NCBI GenBank assembly: GCA_039794405.1
Contig: JBDIVL010000082.1
Coordinates: forward strand, 1-7,992
Source of the DNA: JBDIVL01 sp039794405
GTDB taxonomy: Bacteria; Planctomycetota; Brocadiia; Brocadiales; Brocadiaceae
DNA length: 7,992 nt
Direction of reading: 5' to 3'
Position numbers and translations under genes: made by a program. A model generated the notes under the pieces. It saw only the letters and a program-made list of their open reading frames with translations, had not been told where the DNA came from and searched no databases. Of this stretch, positions 1 through 6,157 are shown one piece after another; position 1 is the stretch's first letter, and the number at the start of each line of letters is the position of its first letter.

Positions 1-5
1 CTCCT
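1..5 (-). promoter_or_regulatory. Ribosome binding site of the gene following nusA (start outside window)
   Basis: Read on the minus strand the first five bases are AGGAG, a good Shine-Dalgarno core, 29 nt after the nusA stop codon. The start codon it would serve lies just beyond the window edge. In most bacteria infB (translation initiation factor IF-2) follows nusA, so infB is the likely target, but no coding sequence of it is visible here. Confidence 0.5.
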
Positions 6-34
6 AAATACACTACTTATATACATTAATAAAA

Positions 35-1108
35 TTACAATTTTTTTTCCGTGTTGTGAGTATCAACATCTTTAATAGATGCTGTACCTATTATATTTAA
101 ATTACCAGAAGGGGTTTTGTCTGATTCTATAACTTCATCAGCTCCAACTGTTCCCGATTTTTGCCTTTCCTCAAGCTCTGACTCAGTAATAATATCAATA
201 TCCCAGGAGGTTAAGCGAGATGCAAGGCGCACATTTTGCCCTTTTTTACCAATTGCCAGAGAGAGTTGATCATTTGGTACCACAATAGTTGCCACTTGAT
301 TTTCTGCAGATAAAATAATCCCGGAAACCTCTGCCGGTTTTAGGGCATTGGGTAGCAAGATTTCCGGTTCATCGCTCCACCGAATAATATCGATCTTCTC
401 ACCGTTGAGTTCATCGACAATATTTTTAATTCGAGACCCACGCACACCAACACACGCACCAACACAATCTACATTCGAATCGCTTGAGAATACAGCAATC
501 TTGGTCCTGTAACCGGGCTCCCTTGCTAACGATTTAATTTCAATTACACCTTCTGCAATTTCAGGTACTTCTAATTCAAAAAGCCTGCAAACAAAATCAG
601 GATGGGCCCTTGAGAGAAATATTTTAACCCGGGTGCCTACCTTTTTCACATCTAATACGATTGCCCTGATTCGCTCACCCGTATTATAATGTTCGTCTAA
701 GATCTGGTCAGACTTATGCAGGAATCCCTCTGTTTTACCCAAATTAACAACGATCGTGGGTCCTTCAAACCTTTGAATCGCACCACTGACAATACTTCCT
801 TTTCGGCTGAAAAAATCCTCGTATATTACATCCCGCTCGGCCTCCCGTATCTTTTGGATAATAACTTGTTTTGCAGTCTGTGCTGTAATCCTGCCCAGCT
901 CGGAAGGATCAATTTTATGATCGCCTTCCATAGCAATAATCTCTCCTGTATTCCTGTCAATTCGGATAGAGATCGCATTGGGAGATTTAAAATGCTTTCG
1001 GGCGGCAGTAGTCAAAGCAGCTTCTATGCCCTGAAATACAACATCCTTGGCAATTTCTTTATCCCTGTGCAAACTATCTACTAATCGTAGCAAACTTTCT
1101 TTATCCAT
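35..1108 (-). CDS. nusA: Transcription termination/antitermination factor NusA
   Basis: NusA binds RNA polymerase and nascent RNA in the cytoplasm and modulates pausing, intrinsic termination and antitermination. The 357-aa product shows the family order: an N-terminal RNA-polymerase-binding domain (about 1-100, with the conserved GRITAQTAKQVIIQKIREAE stretch at 72-91), an S1 domain (about 101-167), KH1 (about 200-245, GVRG loop 221-224) and KH2 (about 255-310, GKKG loop 287-290). It ends in a roughly 45-residue polar tail and has no acidic repeats of the E. coli type, as in many non-proteobacterial NusAs. Compared with E. coli NusA from memory, the N-terminal domain is about 32 residues shorter between the IDRxTG motif (50-55) and GRITAQ (72). 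The ATG start is preceded by AAGGTG at 12-nt spacing. It is the first gene of its operon here; no rimP lies upstream. Identity is secure from domain content. Confidence 0.97.
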   Translation of the reverse strand: MDKESLLRLVDSLHRDKEIAKDVVFQGIEAALTTAARKHFKSPNAISIRIDRNTGEIIAMEGDHKIDPSELGRITAQTAKQVIIQKIREAERDVIYEDFFSRKGSIVSGAIQRFEGPTIVVNLGKTEGFLHKSDQILDEHYNTGERIRAIVLDVKKVGTRVKIFLSRAHPDFVCRLFELEVPEIAEGVIEIKSLAREPGYRTKIAVFSSDSNVDCVGACVGVRGSRIKNIVDELNGEKIDIIRWSDEPEILLPNALKPAEVSGIILSAENQVATIVVPNDQLSLAIGKKGQNVRLASRLTSWDIDIITESELEERQKSGTVGADEVIESDKTPSGNLNIIGTASIKDVDTHNTEKKL

Positions 1109-1120
1109 AAATATCTTTTA

Positions 1121-1126
1121 CACCTT
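1121..1126 (-). promoter_or_regulatory. nusA ribosome binding site
   Basis: AAGGTG on the minus strand, 12 nt before the nusA ATG. It begins only five bases after the U-tract of the upstream hairpin, so folding or premature termination there could directly affect nusA expression. Confidence 0.55.
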
Positions 1127-1131
1127 AAAAC

Positions 1132-1156
1132 AAAAAAGTGGGTTATCCCCACTTTT
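1132..1156 (-). terminator. Intrinsic terminator / candidate attenuator in the nusA leader
   Basis: On the minus strand AAAAGTGGG (1156-1148) and CCCACTTTT (1142-1134) form a perfect 9-bp stem around a 5-nt GATAA loop. The core is a GC-rich GTGGG/CCCAC pair followed by six T residues (1137-1132), the layout of an intrinsic terminator. The U-tract ends 23 nt before the nusA start codon, which leaves no room for a promoter between hairpin and gene. Since the only strong minus-strand promoter lies upstream at 1275-1302, nusA transcripts must read through this structure. That makes it an attenuator candidate rather than the end of a preceding gene. The reverse (plus) direction has only a four-T run and is weaker. 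Confidence 0.65.
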
Positions 1157-1274
1157 GTAATCTTGTAGCCTCATCGTTAAATTAGTTTATTACAACCACT
1201 CAAGTCATTCTTTTCATTCTTTAAGGATAACACATTAATTTTATCTCTCACCTATAGTAATTACAATTATTAAA

Positions 1275-1302
1275 ATTCTATCAAAAAAACTCATATTGTC
1301 AA
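1275..1302 (-). promoter_or_regulatory. Sigma-70-type promoter for nusA
   Basis: On the minus strand a perfect TTGACA (1302-1297) is followed after 16 bp by TAGAAT (1280-1275), five of six matches to the -10 consensus. An A/T-rich stretch directly upstream (1303-1320) could act as an UP element. Transcription would start near 1268, giving a leader of about 160 nt before the nusA ATG. Orientation, strength and position all fit the promoter of the nusA operon; no start site has been measured. Confidence 0.7.
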
Positions 1303-1373
1303 GCTTATTTTATCATAATATTACTTCTGATAAGCTGATGCAATGGCTTATTTAATTTCAACTTAAAATCTCT

Positions 1374-1405
1374 TTGATATTGAAAATTTATTTTGTTAAT
1401 ATCAA
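1374..1405. repeat. Long imperfect palindrome between the nusA and trpG promoters
   Basis: TTGATATT (1374-1381) and AATATCAA (1398-1405) are perfect 8-bp inverted arms. Nested inside are AAAAT (1383-1387) and ATTTT (1390-1394), giving a nearly continuous 32-bp dyad. It ends 17 bp before the TATAAT of the plus-strand promoter, where a -35 element would be expected. It may be a repressor or activator site for trpG, but the composition is AT-rich and chance cannot be excluded. Confidence 0.35.
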
Positions 1406-1422
1406 TAATTAAGGTATTAATG

Positions 1423-1428
1423 TATAAT
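1423..1428 (+). promoter_or_regulatory. -10 element of the trpG/pabA promoter
   Basis: A perfect TATAAT lies 17 nt before the trpG/pabA start codon. No recognisable -35 is found at 15-19 bp spacing; the overlapping sequence belongs to the AT-rich palindrome. TG immediately precedes the hexamer, one base closer than in an extended -10. Predicted initiation near 1435 would give a 5' leader of only about 10 nt, consistent with the absence of any Shine-Dalgarno sequence before the gene. Confidence 0.45.
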
Positions 1429-1445
1429 AATCTAAATTTACTACT

Positions 1446-2009
1446 ATGATTATCATTATCGACAACTACGATTCCTTTACCTATAATCTTGTACAACAAA
1501 TCGGTGCATTTGGTGCAACGCTTGAGGTCTTTAGAAATGATAAGGTTACTATCAGGGAAATTGAGGAAAAAGGTCCCAACCATATTATCATATCTCCAGG
1601 CCCCTGTACCCCTAAAGAAGCGGGTATTTCAAACGATATCATAAAATGCTTCTCCGGTAAGATACCAATTCTTGGAGTTTGTCTAGGTCATCAATGTATT
1701 GCATATACTTATGGTGCGGATGTAGTTCGTGCACGCAGACTTATGCACGGTAAGACGTCCATGATTCACCACGACGGTAAAACTATTTATAAGGAACTTC
1801 CTAATCCTTTTGAAGCAACACGTTACCATTCTCTTATTGTTAAAGAAGACACACTACCCGATTGTCTCGAAGTTACTGCAAGGGCAGACAACGATGAGAT
1901 TATGGGTATACGCCACAAAAAATACGTCTTGGAAGGGGTTCAGTTTCATCCTGAATCATTCCTGACAGAAGAAGGGCCAAAGCTCCTTAAGAACTTTTTA
2001 TCACTTTAG
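1446..2009 (+). CDS. trpG: Anthranilate synthase / aminodeoxychorismate synthase glutamine amidotransferase subunit
   Basis: This class-I glutamine amidotransferase releases ammonia from glutamine and passes it to a chorismate-binding partner (TrpE for tryptophan, PabB for folate). At 187 aa it has the family's usual length. It opens with the hallmark IDNYDSFTYNLVQ (5-17), carries the oxyanion region SPGPCTP (50-56), the nucleophile elbow GVCLGHQ with Cys79, the HGK motif (101-103), RYHSL (126-130) and the catalytic His168/Glu170 in GVQFHPES. The ATG at 1446 is the only plausible start because an in-frame stop lies 18 nt upstream. There is no Shine-Dalgarno sequence. No trpE or pabB is in the window, so trpG and pabA cannot be separated; many bacteria use one subunit for both complexes. 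pyrF follows 51 nt downstream of the stop (using its ATG). Confidence 0.93.
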   Translation: MIIIIDNYDSFTYNLVQQIGAFGATLEVFRNDKVTIREIEEKGPNHIIISPGPCTPKEAGISNDIIKCFSGKIPILGVCLGHQCIAYTYGADVVRARRLMHGKTSMIHHDGKTIYKELPNPFEATRYHSLIVKEDTLPDCLEVTARADNDEIMGIRHKKYVLEGVQFHPESFLTEEGPKLLKNFLSL

Positions 2010-2026
2010 ACCGCTCAAATTATTAT
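1998..2026 (+). promoter_or_regulatory. Possible promoter for pyrF
   Basis: TTATCA (1998-2003) and TATTAT (2021-2026) are separated by 17 bp and match the sigma-70 consensus at 4/6 and 5/6 positions. It overlaps the end of trpG and could give pyrF its own transcript starting near 2033. In AT-rich DNA such matches are common, so support is weak; co-transcription with trpG is equally possible. Confidence 0.25.
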
Positions 2027-2060
2027 ACATAAAACAAACTTGGCCATAGTGCCCCATAGT

Positions 2061-2987
2061 ATGGAGAACTTTGCCGATCGGCTTATCACCACTATTCACC
2101 AGAAAAATAGCTGTACGGCCGTAGGATTAGACCCCTTTTTCAAACTCATTCCTGATACAATAAAACAAGGATTCTCAACTTCCAGAAGTAATTTTGAATA
2201 TGCCGCACGCATTATCCTGGAATTTAACACACAAGTTATTGACATTATTGCTCCATTTGTAGGTATCGTTAAGCCACAAGTTGCATTTTATGAGCTTTAT
2301 GGCTGGTGGGGTATCTGGGCATATGCAGAAACTATCAAATATGCAAAAAACAAAGGACTCATCGTGATCGGAGATATTAAAAGAGGCGATGTTCCTAGTA
2401 CTGCCGAGGCATATGCAGAGGCCCACATCGGAGAAGTTTCCATAAATAATTGCATAGAAGCTCCTTTTGGGGCAGATGCAATAACCGTTAACCCATTTTT
2501 AGGAACTGATAGTCTACTTCCCTTTATCCAGGTTGCAAAAAAATATAATAAGGGATTATTCGTTCTTGTAAAAACATCGAATCCCCTTTCTGGTGAGTTC
2601 CAGGATCTTATGTGTGGAGAAAGGAAGCTTCATGAAATTATCGCAGAAAAAATTTGTACATTAGGAAACGGATTGATTGGTAAACAGGGATATAGTTCCA
2701 TTGGGGCTGTTGTCGGGGCTACATATCCACATGAATTATCAACCCTCAGGAAAATTATGCCGGCAACCTACTTTCTTGTACCTGGCTATGGTGTTCAGGG
2801 AGCAACAGCAAAGAACATCAGACATTGCTTTAATCCAGACGGTTTTGGGGCTATCATCAACGCATCCCGATCTATCCTTTATGCTTATAATACTTCCCCG
2901 TGGAAGGAAAAATATGGCATAAAAGGGTGGAAAGAGGCTACACGAGAATCTGTAATCAAGATGAATGAAGAACTCAGAAAAATCTGA
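2061..2987 (+). CDS. pyrF: Orotidine 5'-phosphate decarboxylase, type 2
   Basis: PyrF decarboxylates orotidine monophosphate to UMP, the last step of de novo pyrimidine synthesis, in the cytoplasm. The 308-aa product has the length of the type-2 subfamily, which is longer than E. coli PyrF. Visible motifs are VGLDP (21-25), VKPQVAFYE (70-78), the catalytic loop GDIKRGD with Asp105, Lys107 and Asp110, VNPFLG (143-148), PGYGVQGAT (241-249) and the phosphate-binding NASR (267-270). I chose ATG at 2061 because MENFADRL matches how family members usually begin. A TTG at 2040 in the same frame would add seven residues (MAIVPHS). Neither start has a clear Shine-Dalgarno sequence. It lies 51 nt after trpG on the same strand; the next gene is convergent. 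Confidence 0.94.
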   Translation: MENFADRLITTIHQKNSCTAVGLDPFFKLIPDTIKQGFSTSRSNFEYAARIILEFNTQVIDIIAPFVGIVKPQVAFYELYGWWGIWAYAETIKYAKNKGLIVIGDIKRGDVPSTAEAYAEAHIGEVSINNCIEAPFGADAITVNPFLGTDSLLPFIQVAKKYNKGLFVLVKTSNPLSGEFQDLMCGERKLHEIIAEKICTLGNGLIGKQGYSSIGAVVGATYPHELSTLRKIMPATYFLVPGYGVQGATAKNIRHCFNPDGFGAIINASRSILYAYNTSPWKEKYGIKGWKEATRESVIKMNEELRKI

Positions 2988-3158
2988 GTAAAGTCAAATT
3001 GCCGGATTTCACTCCGCTCAGTCCGACCTGCTTTGAAAAAGGCAGCCTTGTCAAACAGCTTCCATTTTTTTGATTTTAAGGAAGAAATTCGAACCGGAAG
3101 AGTCAATTCCGGTAGTGTGGCAAGCGGCGTATACACTGAAAGTTCCCTATCGCTATCA
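2988..3158. other. Convergent intergenic region with stem-loops
   Basis: No gene is recognised between the end of pyrF and the small ORF at 3159. Three inverted repeats are visible. CGGATT/AGTCCG (3003-3008 and 3020-3025) is a 6-bp stem with one G-T pair. CTGCTTT/AAGGCAG (3028-3045) is a 7-bp stem closed by a GAAA tetraloop. ACCGGAA/TTCCGGT (3093-3113) is a perfect 7-bp stem with a 7-nt loop. A run of seven T (3065-3071) lies 19 nt after the second hairpin, too far for a classical intrinsic terminator. These structures may nevertheless end or stabilise the convergent transcripts. Confidence 0.4.
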
Positions 3159-3290
3159 TTACCCCTTCGTTAGTACCACCACGGTTCTAGAAAATAATCT
3201 GCCCTCATTCTCCGCTTTTCCTCCGAATTTTTTTATGGTAGCATATCCAATGATATTTTTCTGACTATCAAAGTATAATTCCTTTACCAT
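3159..3290 (-). CDS. Possible small protein of 43 residues, function unknown
   Basis: An ATG one base after the transporter stop (TGA-T-ATG) opens 43 codons ending in tandem stops TAA TGA. The product begins MVKELYFDSQKN and ends SRTVVVLTKG; it is polar and basic, with no signal peptide, membrane segment or cysteine motif. The position suggests a fifth, translationally coupled gene of the M16 operon. Against this, there is no Shine-Dalgarno sequence, the ORF is short, and I recognise no family. It could instead be chance or the remnant of a longer gene. Confidence 0.3.
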   Translation of the reverse strand: MVKELYFDSQKNIIGYATIKKFGGKAENEGRLFSRTVVVLTKG

Positions 3291-3291
3291 A

Positions 3292-4155
3292 TCAAAATAC
3301 AGTAATGACAACTACCCCGGCAATCATGATACTAGCACCGATTAACCGCTCCTTAATATTAGTCTCTTTAAACCATAATGCCCCATACATAATACCAAAG
3401 AGGAGGCTCATGCGCCTTACTGAAATGACATAGGAAACTTCTACAAAAATTACTGCTAAAAAATGGGTAACGGTAGCAAGTGCAAGTGTTAACCCAATCT
3501 GGCTAAATATTGCAGGTTGTGCAAACAACTGCTTGGTCTTACAATGGTTTTTCCACATAAGAACAGGAAAAAAGACTACCGCAAGGACAGGAAAATATAT
3601 GGCAGAAAAGAATAATGGGCTGGAATGCATTACCGCCGTCTTCCCTAAATTAGATGTAATACTAAAGATAAAAGCAACGATGATCATATACACCGACCCA
3701 CGTTCTCTTCCTATAGCCTTGCATGGCTCCCATATGCCTTTTCTGGTGGCCTTTACATGGAGCAGGTAGGCCCCTATCGCCGTAAGCAGTATACCGATAA
3801 TCCCGAATTTATCCAATCTTTCTCCAAGCATAAAACTTGAAGTAAAGATCATAAAAACAGGTGTTAACGCCAAGAACGGCAAGGTTAAGGATAAGGGAGA
3901 TGATTTAATCGCCTTCACATACAATACGAGTGCTATGATTTCTAATGGAAGCAAAAAGAGAAGTGCGAGAAAAAAATATTTATCAAGTTCGGGTATTTCT
4001 ATAAAAAGAAGAATGGAAAGCAAAAATGGTGAAGGAAATCCGACACGTACCCAGGCAACAAGGTACTCGTTACTATCCAAAAGTGATTTTTTACTGAGGG
4101 CATCTGATAATGCAGTAAAAAAGGCAGAAAGAAAAGATAGCAGGAACCAGTTCAA
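3292..4155 (-). CDS. EamA/DMT-superfamily membrane transporter
   Basis: This 287-aa integral inner-membrane protein consists almost wholly of about ten hydrophobic helices in two halves (about 1-140 and 150-287), as expected for the two EamA repeats of drug/metabolite transporters. Helix-ending signatures such as PVFMIFTSSFMLGE (first half) and MYGALWFKE (second half) match the conserved ends of EamA helices. The family exports or imports small metabolites; the substrate cannot be told from sequence. The start is TTG at 4155, overlapping the stop of the preceding kinase-like gene by 4 nt (TTGA). There is no independent ribosome binding site, so translation is probably coupled. The next internal Met is too far inside to be the start. 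It is the last recognised gene of the M16 operon. Confidence 0.85.
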   Translation of the reverse strand: MNWFLLSFLSAFFTALSDALSKKSLLDSNEYLVAWVRVGFPSPFLLSILLFIEIPELDKYFFLALLFLLPLEIIALVLYVKAIKSSPLSLTLPFLALTPVFMIFTSSFMLGERLDKFGIIGILLTAIGAYLLHVKATRKGIWEPCKAIGRERGSVYMIIVAFIFSITSNLGKTAVMHSSPLFFSAIYFPVLAVVFFPVLMWKNHCKTKQLFAQPAIFSQIGLTLALATVTHFLAVIFVEVSYVISVRRMSLLFGIMYGALWFKETNIKERLIGASIMIAGVVVITVF

Positions 4156-4634
4156 AATTTGTAACCGATTTTCCGGAGAAACTGTCTGCGGTCCTGGGTG
4201 TCTCTTTCACCTTCAACACCCTTTGGGCGGTAACCATCAATAACTCCCAATACCCCCCGGCCTTGTTCAGTTTCGGCAATAATAATTTGTACAGGATTGG
4301 CTGTAGCACAAAAGATCGTACATACCTCAGGGCAGGCTTTAACGGCATTTAATACATTTATCGGAAACGCCTCTCTCATAAGAATAACAAAGGTATGACC
4401 TGCAGCAATAATCCGGACATTCTGAACAGCAACTTCTCTGAGATGGTTATCATTCCCTTCCACTCTGATAAGGCACGCACCCGACGCCTCACAAAAGGCA
4501 ACACCAAACTTGATGCCTGGCACAGCATTGATCAACACTTCATATAGATCTTCAGCTGTTTTTATAAAATGGGTCTGGCCAATAATAATATTGGCCCCTT
4601 CAGGAATTCCCATCGTAACGGTCGTAATTTCCAT
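4152..4634 (-). CDS. Adenosine-specific kinase family protein (DUF355)
   Basis: The 160-aa product matches, from memory, the small cytoplasmic family annotated as adenosine-specific kinase (Pfam Adenosine_kin, formerly DUF355; the archaeal member from Pyrobaculum has a known structure). Support comes from the size, the PEGANIIIGQTHFIKTAEDLYE opening region (11-32), KFGVAFCEASG (42-52), the GHTFVI segment (79-84) and the conserved C-terminal GVLGVIDGYRPKGVE (127-141). No transmembrane or signal sequence is present. The physiological role of the family is poorly established, so the enzymatic name is an annotation rather than proof. It starts 5 nt after the stop of the upstream M16 gene and overlaps the EamA gene by 4 nt. 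No strong Shine-Dalgarno is seen, suggesting coupling to the upstream gene. Confidence 0.85.
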   Translation of the reverse strand: MEITTVTMGIPEGANIIIGQTHFIKTAEDLYEVLINAVPGIKFGVAFCEASGACLIRVEGNDNHLREVAVQNVRIIAAGHTFVILMREAFPINVLNAVKACPEVCTIFCATANPVQIIIAETEQGRGVLGVIDGYRPKGVEGERDTQDRRQFLRKIGYKF

Positions 4635-4639
4635 TTTAG

Positions 4640-6157
4640 TTATTCCAATGTAATAACGTTGACTTCTCCAAAAATATCGAGCGGCTTATCGAATTTTTCC
4701 TTATTACCAACTACAAGAATCTTCATTTTATCCGGATGCAAATACTTCTTTGCAACCCGTGCAACGTCTTCCTTTGTAACCGCTTTTACATTGTCCAAAT
4801 AGGTATCAAGATAATTCAACGGTAAACCCTCATATTCGATGTCAACCATCTGGCCAACAATATGTGTACCGGTAACAAAACGAAAAATAAACTGGTTCAT
4901 GAAAGTTTCTTTCGCCAGCGTTAATTCTTCATCGTCGACCGGCGTCTTTCGAATTTTATCAATTTCTTCCAGTGCAATTGAAATAGCACGATTTGTAGAA
5001 TTCAGCTTCGTTTGACAAGATACGAAAAATATGCCGATATCTTTTGAAGTCTGAAAAGCACTGAATGCAGAATAGGCAAGCCCTTCATCCGAACGAATCC
5101 TGCTGGGAATCCGTGCGGAAAAACTTCCACCACCCAAGATAAAATTCATAATCATAACAGGAAAATAATCCGGGCTTTTTCGATGAATTCCCAGATGCCC
5201 CATAATTACGTTTGCCTGGTTGACATCTTTGTACACATAGTTTACAGACCTTTCGTACCGTCTCTCGACATTGGGTACTTCTGGAAATTGGACGTCATCC
5301 TTTTTCCAATCTGCAAATACTGTTCTGAGTTTCTTGATAATTTCTTCCTTGGTAAAATCGCCTGAAATCCCGAGAATAATATTATTCGGATAAAAGAATT
5401 TTTTGTGAAAAGCAACGATATCATCCCTTGTGATTTTTTCAATCGATTCCAGTGTTCCTTCAACCTTCCTGCTATAAGGGTGTTTTCTATCATAGAGAAT
5501 TTTACGGAATTCCCTATGTGAAATCTGGGTAGGGTTGTCGTTTTCACGGCGAATAGCTTCAATAATCTCATCCTTCCGCATTTTAACCTTATCCTCTGGA
5601 AAGGCAGGATTCATAAGTACATCAGCAAAAATTTCAAGACCTTTATCAATATCTTTTTTGAGCACGGATAAGTGCGCATTACCCGATTCTCTATCAATAG
5701 AGGTTTCCACGGAAGCTGCCATGAATTCCAGTTCCTCGTTCATCTTATCAGCCGGCATAGACAGAGTACCACCACTTCTCATTACATATCCTGTCAGATT
5801 AGCTAATCCAGACTTTCCTTCAGGTTCATAAATTGCCCCTGTTTTGATACGTGCTGTAATATTAAATATGGGCAAGTCGTGATCTTCTAAAAGGTGCAAA
5901 ATCATACCATTCTCTAATACAACCCTGTCTACTTTAGGAGGAACAAAGTCCAATGGTTTAAACTTGAATCCTGAAACTATCTTTGCCCCATCTGATTCTG
6001 GTTTACCGGTAAATGGTTTCGCAACACGCTCGTGTCCCGATTTAGGTACTTCAAGTTGTGCGAGAAGATTTGAAGAAGAGGTAAGAGAAGATATGTATAC
6101 CGTCAATATTACAAGTGGAAACAAAAAGTACTGATATTTTTTATTCTTTATATTCAC
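4640..6157 (-). CDS. M16 family peptidase-like protein, non-catalytic partner subunit, exported
   Basis: This 505-aa protein has the double-domain M16 (insulinase/pitrilysin, inactive-partner) architecture: N-domain about 75-270, C-domain about 280-490. A hydrophobic N-terminus (about 10-33, ending NLLAQ) looks like a signal peptide, so it probably acts in the periplasm. The zinc motif HxxEH is replaced by NLTGY (120-124, in GLANLTGY), so metal and catalytic residues are lost. The C-domain keeps RIRSDEGLAYS (353-363), the Arg/Tyr-type substrate-binding motif, and a glycine-rich GGGSFSARI (342-350). In known bacterial M16 pairs such a subunit assembles with an HxxEH subunit into an active heterodimer; the upstream gene encodes that partner. 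The GTG start overlaps the upstream stop by 4 nt (GTGA) and has its own AGGGAG at 8 nt. Confidence 0.93.
   Translation of the reverse strand: MNIKNKKYQYFLFPLVILTVYISSLTSSSNLLAQLEVPKSGHERVAKPFTGKPESDGAKIVSGFKFKPLDFVPPKVDRVVLENGMILHLLEDHDLPIFNITARIKTGAIYEPEGKSGLANLTGYVMRSGGTLSMPADKMNEELEFMAASVETSIDRESGNAHLSVLKKDIDKGLEIFADVLMNPAFPEDKVKMRKDEIIEAIRRENDNPTQISHREFRKILYDRKHPYSRKVEGTLESIEKITRDDIVAFHKKFFYPNNIILGISGDFTKEEIIKKLRTVFADWKKDDVQFPEVPNVERRYERSVNYVYKDVNQANVIMGHLGIHRKSPDYFPVMIMNFILGGGSFSARIPSRIRSDEGLAYSAFSAFQTSKDIGIFFVSCQTKLNSTNRAISIALEEIDKIRKTPVDDEELTLAKETFMNQFIFRFVTGTHIVGQMVDIEYEGLPLNYLDTYLDNVKAVTKEDVARVAKKYLHPDKMKILVVGNKEKFDKPLDIFGEVNVITLE

Noticed and set aside
1118..1174. An 18-codon ORF (starting MRLQDYKSG) on the minus strand that runs through the nusA leader hairpin and stops beside the nusA ribosome binding site.
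   Set aside because: A leader peptide would be attractive for attenuation, but there is no Shine-Dalgarno sequence before its ATG and no run of regulatory codons. I cannot distinguish it from chance.
2040..2040. TTG start for pyrF, giving seven extra residues.
   Set aside because: The ATG at 2061 matches the usual beginning of the family. The TTG has no Shine-Dalgarno sequence either, so it is kept only as an alternative.
3028..3071. A classical intrinsic terminator for pyrF built from the GAAA hairpin and the T7 run.
   Set aside because: The T-run begins 19 nt after the stem, too far for the standard mechanism, so I describe it only as structured DNA.
2885..3136. An 83-codon minus-strand ORF covering the end of pyrF and the stem-loop region.
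   Set aside because: About 100 nt of it is antisense to pyrF and the rest translates palindromic DNA. No start signal is present.
3070..3264. A 64-codon plus-strand ORF in the convergent gap.
   Set aside because: No ribosome binding site, no recognisable domain, and it opposes the better-placed 43-codon ORF on the other strand.
4120..4240. A frameshift or gene fusion between the kinase-like gene and the transporter.
   Set aside because: Both proteins are full length for their families and the junction is a normal 4-nt TTGA overlap.
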